Positions 40,101-49,579 of a DNA stretch of 64,000 nucleotides are shown here, piece after piece. The position numbers and the translations under genes were made by a program. Position 1 is the stretch's first letter; every line of letters begins with the position of its first letter. Below the pieces are notes generated by a model, which was not told where the DNA came from, did no database searches, and saw only the letters and a list, made by a program, of their open reading frames with translations. The DNA comes from Taenia hydatigena (Eukaryota; Platyhelminthes; Cestoda; Cyclophyllidea; Taeniidae): contig JADWOT020000008.1 in assembly GCA_036345935.2 (NCBI GenBank), forward strand, positions 13,203,733-13,267,732, read 5' to 3'.

Positions 40101-43100
40101 TTCATTCTGAAAGCTGGGCAGCACCGATGGTGAAGCGAAGGAGGGTGTTCCAAAATAGTTTAGTCGTGCAGGCAAATACTCCTATGCCAAAGCTTTCTAG
40201 GTATTACCTAACCATTGATATAAGTTTATAAATGTAACCAATGACTACTTGGGGCAGTGAATGGCTTTTCCTCAAAATGACCTTTTTTCATCTATAGACC
40301 CAAATTTTTGGTTTTCTTTGAGTTCCCTTTGTAAACACCACTTTCACCTTCCATGGTAGTAACGAATTCCAGGCGATAAAATGGATTGTTCTAGAGTCGC
40401 CAGCATCAGCAGATGAGAACAAGCCTCCCGAGGACGTACTTTATCAACGCCGATTGGATGGATGTCTTGGACGCGTGCCAAACACCTTCTACGAATCAGT
40501 CTACCACATTCTTGAGAGAGCACCCTGTGGTGTTCTCATTGCGTCCAACCTACTGCCTCAGGTTAGTAGTCCCCTTTTGTGATTTGCTGTACTTCTGAAG
40601 CGTTGTAGGTGTCGTGAATCAAGGGAGGTAAGAGTTGGAGACTTGCAGTATAGGTAAGGTAGAAGCAATGGCAAAGCATGAAATAGTCAACTTCGGCTTA
40701 AATATTCTATTTAATCGACGCTAAGTGAGGTAATTCAGTGTTGTGGTTAATCGAGCACTACGCGCCTCTACTCTTCTGGAAGTGAAGTTTTGCTATCCTA
40801 ATTGGATGGGAAGGGTGAGATGGTAATCGAATGGCTTCCGCGGCTTCGGGACGGAAAGGAGGACAATTGACATCTTTTCTAGCCCCTAGTTACTATTTCA
40901 TGCGATTTGTTTTGGAAGGCCTTTATTGTCGTGCTATTAATGCTGGTGGAAGATAATCGCCTCCATTTTTTTTGACTCCGCGCTTTTTCATAGCTTTTTC
41001 GTCCCTTTCAACCTGATTGTGGCATAATCATTCCATCACTTTGGAATTCATGCATAAATTACACTTAGTCTGAATCACTCAATTGTGCTTTTATAATGAG
41101 CTAAAAGTTGGCAAGAAAGCCAGAGGTTGCATGAGACCTGATGAATACGTACAATTGGGCAAAAGTGTCTTGTAGGTTTCGTCTTCTGAACGTTTTGGGT
41201 CATATTCCCAAAGAGGCCAAAAGAGATTGGTACCCGAAAAAGGTATCATGATAACTCTTCCTTTGTCTTGAAAAATCTACTAAAAGACTTCTGTGCTAAA
41301 GTTCTCCTTTATTTTGGTAACATCTTTTCTTTCAGGGTGATGTAGCATAGATCACGAACAAATGCAAGCTGCTGAAACGTATTTAAAAGTACGGCGTCCT
41401 CGGTTTTTCCGATTAGCTACATTGTAGCTATGGCTGACTCAGCTGATTAAACTATTTTTTAATAATAATAAGGTAGACCGACTGTGCAATATCAAATACA
41501 CAGTGAGATTCCATTTGGCTCTATTTACTCTTACCGTCTTTGTTCCATTCAACAGAAGCGTATTTTACAACTTTTCTCCTAATCTCTTTTTACCAGGTTA
41601 CACTTTCATGGTTATCTAAATAGTACTTGCCTTAGTGTCCGTTGCTGCCGAAATCCCGATTTAGCTTACCCGACTGGTGAAATTTTTAAGGTGCTATCCC
41701 CATCTCCCGAGTACATGCATCTCTTTGAGCAGTCATTGCTGATTAACAGCTCTCCTCTGTTAAATGAAAGTTTAAATTATCCCTGGTAATATGTGGTCTT
41801 CCCGTTATTGTTTTGCTTAAAAACATTTGCTGTGTTTGTTGCACAAATCTCTTTTTGAGGTGCATCTCCCATAGTTTTGTTAAGGGTTCTCAAACCAAAA
41901 CTCATATCTTCAACCGAATTAATCAATTTTTTTTTAATATAGTAGCCTTCCATCTCAGTTCACTCAGCCATAAGTGTAGTACCCAGAATTAAATAGGTAT
42001 TCTCTTTTCATCATATCGGTTAACTGCGAAGTTAGTTGTACTTTTGCTTGTTATCACCGTTATTTTGTTTCCAATTCACCAGACGTGGACTCTGTTTTCC
42101 AAAAATCCCTTTCCTGTTCCCCGAAAGAGGGTGTGTCCGGAAATAATTAAAAAGCGGTTGAGGCGGAAACCGAGGCAGGGGGAAGGGAAAGAGGCTGTGC
42201 TTGCCAGGAAAAGGAGTGTGCTATGAGGAAGAGGAAGCGATGGTGGTCGCTTGTAGCCTTTTTTCATTTACGGACAAGCGTCTTTGGGCATTTTCGACTC
42301 CACATGTTCGTTTTATTTATTTCCAGGTGGCGAATGCGGTAACCAAATGACTGTTTTTTAGGTTAAAAGGTAGCTAACTGTAGAAGACTCCTTCAAATAA
42401 GTTGCCTAATTGAATGATCACAATTCCAATCCATAACCCTTTCAAAACATGACAGACTAATCATGAATTTCACTGATATGGAATGTTTAGTCTGTTGAAG
42501 CCGTCAACCCAACTCTGGCCACTTGTACTTCCATCTCACTTTTATTTTCCAATTGCCTGTTCCATTTCCCAAGTAAGTGTTTAATGCTAGTATCAGGAGG
42601 CGATGGTTATCATTGCTTGGTGAAAAGTCATCAGGCGAATGCAGGGAATGGAACTGAAGATAAAGTGAGATATTGTTTCGTTCCTTCTCCCTTCCATTCG
42701 AAACTGAAGTTAGAAGTCCTTTTACGGGCAAATCTTGCCGTATGAGATGTGAGATATATGAAACCTTATGTTGCGTTATCTTCATATAGAGCAAAAATAT
42801 CTCTCTTCAAACTATTTGCCCAGCCTTGGCTGTTTCCTAGGAAGGCTGAGATGCGCACTGTGAAGATTTGTAGAGTAGATAGACGTCGACCGCTGTTGTT
42901 TGGCCTTCAGTTAGGGGGCAGTTGAGTCTGCAGTTCGCCACAAATACAGGGGGGCGTAGTGTTGTAGGAATCAAGTGATACGTTGCTTAGAGGCGTGGGG
43001 TGTTTCATGGATTGTGGATTGTTCGAAGACAATTGATGATCTTTTCGTTTACTGAGTACAGCAACACAAAGCCCGTTTGCTCCATCATAGGGTCGGACAC

Positions 43101-45795
43101 AAACGAACTAGGATCCGTGTTCCCAGAATGTGTGGAAAGGATTTGAGTACTAACTTGATAGTTTGTGAAGTTCAACGGCTTTCCCCTCCCAATTGCTGTA
43201 TTTGCAAACCGGTTGTTTTGTTGTTCGTGGTAAACACTATTGAAGGTTTCTTACCTAGTGCTCTAACCTCAAACTACTTTAACGTATCGGTGGCTATGTC
43301 TAACTATTTATTATGATAACCATATGGTAATGTCTCGGCATAAGAGTACATTCTTCGGTTATTTTTACTGGAGGATACTTTCTACTACCGCATCTCACGC
43401 CTTCTCCAAACGCAATGTAATAGACTACTGAGAACATTTGAAACCAAAGCTGTGAGCTAAGGTTAGGTTCGGGTTGTGAGGCAGACAAACCAGAATCGCA
43501 TACATTAGATTCTACCAGCATCTGTTGATATAAGGATTTAAAATAGGGAACACTGTAGATAACGCATTGAATGGTATCAAACCGATGAGCCGTTGCATGC
43601 TACAAGTTGTGGCAATTTGTCGTAGTGAGTTATACCAGGACTCGTATGATCTTTTTAGTCACTTAAAAAAAGGCATTACAATCGTTTTATTTCTATGCTT
43701 TCCAGAATAGAGGATTGCTTTATTGATGAAACATCGTTGAGCGCTAAATGAGCATCTATTTTCTAGTTCGTATTCCCGTTGTAACATCCAAGTGTATGCT
43801 AAGTTTCTAGCTTAATTCTTATGGTTGATAGTCGATCTCTCTTGAGGAATAGTTTTATTCAATTCCTGACCTTAAACCGTTGAAACAAGCAGATTTTATT
43901 ACGTCATGTTCCGATGATGCATTTTTAGTTTACGCTTGTGTAGCATTTTATTTACGCTGCAATGAATTGAGCTATCGTCATCGTCTTGTCTCTTTGTCTC
44001 AATGCTTCAGCGGTTTCGTTTGTGAATTCGCTTTTTAATAATTACCATAATGCTTTAGTCAGGCCGCTGATGGCACCCTCTAAACGGGTCAATGCCTACT
44101 TTGTTTGTCTTATTTTCAATGTCAACATCGTGGAGTAATATGGTAACTTTTAGACCATCGGTAGATGATGCCTCAAGACGTCTGCATTCCATCGATCGTA
44201 CGACAAAACCTCTTGTAAATGAGGTTTGAAATCAGGGATCATTAAACATTTGGGGAATCTACTATGTAGCTATTTGCTTACCTTTTGAGTAACCACTTCC
44301 CTGAAACTGACAGCGTTTTTGAGCCCGGCTGCTGAATTTACGTTCCGTTGCTGCGATTTTATTTGCCTTTTGATACCCATTTCCTACATTTTTGTTGACA
44401 GAATCCTACACTGACAGACATGACTCCACACGATCTGAATTTGGTAGTCGAGGTGGAGCGCATGCTGGGCGATATCAAGGATCCCGCCTACCGTGCGCTC
44501 TTCGTCGAGACAGTAATGGTGATCGCCGTCATTCTGGAGCGCAATCAGGAGCTCTCCTTCACCGAGGTGGTCGATTTCCGTTTGGTCATCCAAAACGCCA
44601 TCAAGGACTTCGCCATTACCAATCACATTAGCTCGTAAGTCTTACATCTCCCTTCTGGATTCGCGTCTCTCCAGTCATCTTTCCTCCTTCCACCTATGCA
44701 AGGCGCATACTAAAAGTTTCGGGATAATTTTTATCGGATCCGGGGATTCGGGGTTTTGGTGAATCGCGTCCTCAGTATCCTTTGAAACCGCTATCCCTGT
44801 TTCATGCCTATTGCCCTTTTCTGTGCAAGTTTCTTGCTTGCCAATTTTTGGCATATTTGTTGCTTGCAAAAACCCGTTAAAACTTCTTGTGTTCTTTATG
44901 TGTTATCGTCAACTTTTGATTTGGTACGAGAAGTTGAGTTCTGAGTCTGGAATGGAAGGCGGAGCAATTGGCAAAGATAAATTATTAGATTGGCTTCACC
45001 GTAAAACTTTAAAAGACTATTCATAACACGTATGCATGAAGTATTGCTAAATTTAGGGATTGATTACTTCAATAAACCTCACCTTGTACTAGTTCTCGAT
45101 TTGGGAGATCTGAATTTTCACCTGAGGATTCAAGCGTACATTAGACTAGATTTTACAGCTTTGCCGTATCACTTTCTTTGTCTGTTTTGTGTTTGATGTG
45201 CTTTCCATAGCAGACAAATCAAAATTCTCAAAATATCTATCATCACGATTGCATTGAAACTTACATAGGCTTGATTGTCACATCTTTTCCGTTCACTCAT
45301 CAATCAATTCTTCTCATACTTGCAAATGTATTCATTTACCGTAAAATGTATCCAAAGATTCCTACCAGACCTGAAATGGATTTACACTGGTCTTATTTGT
45401 GTTTAACATTGGTATCATCATGGCAAATTTGTAGGGCAGGTGTGGTGTGGTCAATTTCGTTACTGCTGATTGTTGGGTGTGTTCCTCGAAGATTACCTTT
45501 CGCATCGAAAAATAGCGATGTCCAACCTAATTATCTGTCCTTTTTTTACTTTAGTAATGAGGACTCCCGGGAGAATAGGCTGCCAACACCAGCTCGGCGT
45601 TCAAAACGGCGTCCCTCGTGGCCGGAAAATGTGGCGGTGACAGAAAACTGGGAGGCCTATGCCCGTTTTGCTTCCACACCTGCTAACATTCGTTTGGGAA
45701 CCACTTCCTTCCTCGCTAAGGCTTCCATTGCCCTCCTCCTTCATGGAACCATCAACCTGAGTGATGTCAACAAGGAAGCTTGCTGTCTTTCTTAA
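22199..45795 (+). CDS. PHKB: Phosphorylase b kinase regulatory subunit beta
   Basis: Regulatory, non-catalytic subunit of the (alpha-beta-gamma-delta)4 kinase that activates glycogen phosphorylase. Exons: 22199-22262, 22638-22782, 22848-22947, 22993-23157, 23196-23332, 23372-23531, 24695-25181, 26798-26898, 27988-28107, 28957-29075, 29152-29248, 29527-29609, 29923-30013, 31266-31475, 32986-33266, 37153-37446, 38775-39067, 40395-40561, 44402-44634, 45555-45795. All phases agree, giving about 1195 aa (human about 1093). Exons 2-7 form the glucoamylase-like domain ([54 protein letters not shown]). Exon 10 has [17 protein letters not shown], which marks beta rather than alpha. Exons 16-20 cover the C-terminal region ([34 protein letters not shown]). 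It ends C-C-L-S, a CaaX-like farnesylation signal as in human PHKB. Exon 17 carries an extra charged linker, and its 3' end could be 39061 or 39067. Introns 2 and 4 appear to use GC donors. The N-terminus lacks the mammalian protein kinase A site; an R-R-P-S site lies in exon 20. Confidence 0.93.
22414..22470 (+). repeat. tRNA-like A/B-box element (SINE or tRNA relic) in PHKB intron 1
   Basis: TGGCGCAGCGGG (22414-22425) fits the RNA polymerase III A box and GGTTCAATCCC (22460-22470) fits the B box, with normal tRNA-like spacing. The T arm can pair (GTTGG/CCAAT). The D loop is long and the acceptor arms pair poorly, so this is not a functional tRNA. A tRNA-derived SINE head or a tRNA pseudogene fits best. 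No poly(A) or simple-repeat tail was evident. Confidence 0.45.
23532..24694 (+). other. PHKB intron 6
   Basis: 1.16 kb GT-AG intron. It contains copy 1 of a diverged repeat (about 24158-24290). Otherwise AT-rich with nothing recognised. Confidence 0.6.
24158..24290. repeat. Diverged dispersed repeat, copy 1 (partner 26301-26440)
   Basis: TTG(C/T)AAGAGAAGACG followed by AATC(G/A)TCACT is shared with 26301 onward. Further matching blocks follow (GCAGCA-ACT, TTT-ATGGT, ATGCTT-GTCTT) with substitutions and small gaps. Both copies lie in PHKB introns in the same orientation. Confidence 0.4.
25182..26797 (+). other. PHKB intron 7
   Basis: 1.6 kb intron with donor GTACGT and acceptor CTTCTAG. Copy 2 of the repeat pair lies at about 26301-26440. 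No nested gene was seen. Confidence 0.6.
26301..26440. repeat. Diverged dispersed repeat, copy 2
   Basis: Partner of 24158-24290. This copy retains an open frame (26238-26465, [15 protein letters not shown] region) that the other copy lacks, but the product is not recognisable. Confidence 0.4.
26899..28956 (+). other. PHKB introns 8 and 9 around exon 9
   Basis: Intron 8 (26899-27987) and intron 9 (28108-28956) flank exon 9 (27988-28107). Both are AT-rich. The open frame at 28442-28759 gives a hydrophobic peptide with no recognised family and is taken as chance. Confidence 0.5.
30014..31265 (+). other. PHKB intron 13
   Basis: 1.25 kb intron between GTACTC and CTTGTAG. It holds a 9-bp perfect inverted repeat at 30142-30166 (ACATTCAAC / GTTGAATGT, 7-nt loop). 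Nothing else was recognised. Confidence 0.55.
31476..32985 (+). other. PHKB intron 14
   Basis: 1.5 kb intron between GTAAGT and CACCACAG, AT-rich. It includes the perfect hairpin at 32444-32468. Confidence 0.6.
32444..32468. repeat. Perfect 11-bp inverted repeat with 3-nt loop
   Basis: TAAAATGGTGA and TCACCATTTTA are exact reverse complements separated by AAA. This is the tightest hairpin I noticed in the window. Being intronic, it could be a MITE end-to-end remnant, an RNA structure or coincidence. Confidence 0.6.
33267..37152 (+). other. PHKB intron 15, the largest intron
   Basis: 3.9 kb intron between GTGAGT and TTTCCCAG. Short open frames on both strands (33466-33708 minus, 33931-34212 plus) show no recognisable product. 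No clear transposon or RNA gene. Confidence 0.55.
37447..38774 (+). other. PHKB intron 16
   Basis: 1.3 kb intron starting GTGGGT and ending TTTTCTTAG, splitting the RLG|W motif shared with other PHKB proteins. No other content was recognised. Confidence 0.6.
39068..40394 (+). other. PHKB intron 17
   Basis: 1.3 kb intron. Its right half contains a repeat copy with weak reverse-transcriptase-like coding traces (39899-40231). Confidence 0.5.
39899..40231 (+). mobile_element. Degenerate retroelement-like repeat, copy 1 (partner 42958-43120)
   Basis: About 160 bp (39899-40060) align with 42958-43120. The best block is AGCCCGT(C/T)TGCTCCA(C/T)CA. Downstream the open frame 39953-40231 has [11 protein letters not shown] and later M-P-K-L then S-R-Y-Y-L-T-I-D-I. 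These recall the order SPWAAP...P(I/M)P...RYFSTLDL of Ty3/Gypsy reverse transcriptase, but the intervening motif YR-LN is absent. That there is a repeat is fairly clear; the retroelement family is a guess. Confidence 0.35.
40562..44401 (+). other. PHKB intron 18
   Basis: 3.8 kb intron between GTTAGT and GTTGACAG. It contains copy 2 of the retroelement-like repeat. Other open frames, such as 43077-43316, were not recognised apart from that repeat. Confidence 0.55.
42958..43120 (+). repeat. Diverged repeat, copy 2
   Basis: Partner of 39899-40060, same orientation, with many substitutions and small gaps. The two copies sit in adjacent large introns of PHKB. Confidence 0.4.
44635..45554 (+). other. 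PHKB intron 19
   Basis: 920 nt intron between GTAAGT and TACTTTAG. No content was recognised. Confidence 0.65.
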
Positions 45796-48700
45796 TTATA
45801 ACACTTTTATCTTCCTTGTCATCGTTGTTATACGCTACCTTAGTCCAAAGTCTATTTAGAGGCGTGAATTCCTGCGCAACAATTATTCCTCTTTCTCTTT
45901 CACAGCTGATTTAATTCACCGCTTATTGTTGTTTTATTTATTGGTTTATTTTCTGCGTCGAACAGTAGAACCAAATATATCATTCGATGATTTCTGACGT
46001 CATGAGCGTGTGGACTTTTCACTACAAAGGGCGGGAGTTGAGGGGGCGTCTTCAATTAAAATTGTACTTTAGCGACGCAAGGAAGATCCTCCTTCAGGTC
46101 CTCTGTGACCCCTTTTTGCTGTTGGAGTGAGTGATGAAACTAATGAGTAATGCCTGCATCGACTGAGAAGGGAGTTGTAGTTTGGTCCATAAACATGACG
46201 CACATTAAGAGACGATAAGGAGCTTGGTAGATTTCGCCACTTCTTCAATTCACTCTTTACAAGCGCTCCTCAGGTTACTTACTGACTTATTGAATTGCCA
46301 TGGAGAATGGCTTTTGGTGATCGGTTTGTTCTGTTTGGCCGCCTCCAGCAATCTAACACCCATACTGTATCCCTAGGCCACCACTCCATCTGCTCGAACT
46401 GTTTTGTATGTTTTCATTTGCTAATGGCCAAGCAACGGGTATGGCTGAAATTTATTCACCCGTTGGAATATGGATTCGCTTTTGAAACACCCTTATGTTT
46501 GCATGGCGCCCCAAGACCTCGTACCCCAACACTTACCCGTGAGATTTGAAATTTGGTCAAGGCGGGACGGGGACACCACTTCGTCCCCCGTCCTCCGCAT
46601 TTCTCAATTTGACAGTCACTTACAGGGTAAAATAAACAGTTGGGAAATAAAAGTGGTGTTGATGGACGGTTTGAAGGACTAGATTGTTTAAGTCTAGAGA
46701 CATGTTTCGCGGAGGTGGATCTCGAAGCTCTGCTGAGCTACTTTGGGAAAAACTTTCGGACTGTAATGATTTTTGGAAAGAATCGAAAACTGCCGATCGG
46801 CGCTTTGATCTTTTGTAATATCACTTGGCCTCTTTCCCCTCGAAATTAAGCATAGATAGTTGGGGAATGATACAAAGCCAACAATCAAACTATTTCTTTC
46901 GGGCAAAATTAACTTCGGTTGGTGGCATTCAATTCCCAGCCCTCACTTAGCCATTTTTTTGTTTTTTTTTCTAATGATTTATGTTATGTTCTACCTTCAC
47001 TGGAGTGTGCGTCCGAAACGGCGAATTCTTCGACGTAAAATTATTAACCGTTGTGACTTTGTTAACCCCTATTGCACCAAATCAGAGCCTTTGCATCCCT
47101 CTTGAATGAATGACCACCCGTAATAGCTCAGAGACTTACATTTCTGATCGTTTGCATTGGTTGTTATCATGATTTCAGGATTTAAGCTAAAACACTAACC
47201 GGCTCAAAACGCTATGGATGCCATGATTCCTTCCATTAAAAATTGGCATGAACAATGATTCCTAGTGTTTTCGCACTTGTCATTCGCCCATTAAACACAG
47301 CATTTATCTCAGGCTTTATTTTATTTAATTTGTCTTGGGAAAACTCCTGGAAGATACATTTTGCGCTCCTATCCTTCTTCAGCACCTTGAGGCATGTCAC
47401 AATGGAAGACCTAGTGGTAGCTCCCAGAAGGAGATTGCAAGTATGGGCAGGCTAAACCGTGGGCACTGAAGAGCCCACCTATTAGAGTCATTATGGTCCA
47501 AAATACGCATCCTAGCTTTATGTATTGTGTTTAGCTATAAAATCTTCTGTTTTTCTTGGTCTAGCCCACTTTGTTAACTTCTTATGGATGAAATGATATA
47601 AATATATGTAAGAGCTATGGTCTACGGCCGTATCCTCATGTCCTTTTTACATCAACTATTTATCCGCTTTCATTGAATTTGCCCTTACCGAAAATTGAGA
47701 AAAATTGGCTTGACTCTAGTCATTACTTTGGTTTGTCCCCTGCGCTCCTATTTACACTTTCTCTACTAAAGAGATCCAAGCCTAGATCCAAAGGACGTAC
47801 ACGAGTAATTGGCGTTGCTGTTAAACTCCTGCTACTATTTCGGCGTACCTGGAGGGCGTGAATGTCTTGCCGTAGTGTTCTGCAGCTTCGATTCCTAAGG
47901 TAAATTATGATTCGCCACGTGAATGGCTTCGCTGAGTCTCTGATTTCTTCAATTTTCTCTGACACTTAAGACCCTTGCCCAAAAACAAAATAAGTTGCTT
48001 TTCTGCCTGCCTAATCTACTTCTCATATTTGCTTACAATTAGAGTTAATTACATTTCTCGACTGTTTTATTGCATCAGATTTTCGCTTAGCTTTTTCCTA
48101 CTTCCAAATCCAATATCAAAGTTTAAAATTAATTAAACTTTTATCTACACCCGCCTAGATTTGTGGAAGTTTACGTAGCCTTTGCTATATCGTTTCTCAT
48201 CCGCGTTTTATTTGTCTTCCGACAAATTTTGTCGTCTCTACTGTCGCTCCATTTCATTAGTTCTCGGTGTTTCTCATTATGAATTTACCAGTAGTACTGT
48301 GATAACATGAGCATTATTGCAATTCCACGTTAACTACACGAGTTCTTCATTCTACTAGGCTTTGGTCACCATCTTGATTCATGGTGTTCTGCGCCTGCGG
48401 TAGCAATAAACGCTATCTCGTGTCGATACCCTTCCCATTGTATCCCTAAAGCCAACTTACGCGGCTTCATCAGTGCCAATGGTAAGTGATTTCAGTAAAA
48501 ATAAGCATTGCTTGCAGTTTTTAGGTGATTTTAAAACCGAACCGCATAGAAAGACTACATCAGCTGTGGGTAGCCACCTGTGACAACTAAAGACAGAAGG
48601 TCTACTAAAATGCCGCCGATTTCGGGGCGATGCATACCGGCCATGACACACCCTTTACTTATTTCTCGCATGGGTAGGTGGTCCTAGTGAAAGTGATCTG

Positions 48701-49476
48701 CACACAGGAGATGGCCGTCATTGAGCGCCCTTCACCCTCACTACGTGCCACCATTGAGGAACATTTGAACATATGAAATTGATAGCAAACGCTACGTCAA
48801 ATTTATGCATTTCTTGCATCAAATAGCGTATTTACGCAAAATTTTTCTTCATTACGCGCTGAAGCTAAAAAACATCTTAAAATTACTCTTTATCTCACCC
48901 AAAATGAACTATGATTCTGATCCCTCCCACAGTTAATTGGCCTGATTGCTTCCAACTAGATCATGGAGGCAAGCCCACCTTTCAAAGAATCCACCCTTCT
49001 AATTTCGATTCAAAATGTAATTGTATAATGATGGTTTATCCAATTTTGTACCTGAAAACCAACACCTTTTGGTGGATAACTCGATGCTTTAAATAGGAGA
49101 GGAATGTAGTACTTTTCTTCTTAACCTACAGCTCACGAAATTTAGTTATAATCTGCACAATGAAATGGAGACGAGGCTCTGCTTTTGTGCAATAGTTTTC
49201 ATTATTTATCCCTCATTTTTCCCCCACAAAGATGACCTCAAATGGCATGAAGTCAAAACCATTTGTGTTAGCCCACCTCTGCTCTTAGCTGATTTGCAGA
49301 CAAACCACACTGGATTGATCATATAAACTGTCTTCCTTTAAATTAAGCTCTGATAAATCAGAATTTGGTTGCGTTCGTTGCGCAACAATAGTTCCAGTTA
49401 TTTAAAGTCTACTTATTCTGTTCAGCTCAACCCATTGTTTCCAAAGATGTGCATAGATAATAATTCTCAAATGTCA
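45796..49476. other. Intergenic spacer, PHKB to the neuropeptide gene
   Basis: 3.7 kb between the PHKB stop and the poly(A) signal of the convergent minus-strand neuropeptide-like gene. It should hold the PHKB 3' UTR. Open frames at 46295-46549 and 46860-47105 have no recognisable product. No repeat or RNA gene was identified. Confidence 0.45.
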
Positions 49477-49482
49477 TTTATT
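49477..49482 (-). terminator. Poly(A) signal AATAAA of the CCAP-like gene
   Basis: AATAAA on the minus strand, about 100 nt after the TAG stop at 49582-49580. The distance suits a short 3' UTR and supports the last exon being real. Confidence 0.6.
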
Positions 49483-49579
49483 TTGAATAATGTTTTCCCC
49501 TTCAAAAGCACAAGATAGAAGTCAATGGGTTGTAGATAGAGGAGGAGCAGCCGTTGTTGCCGAAGCCCTGCCCCCTCGC

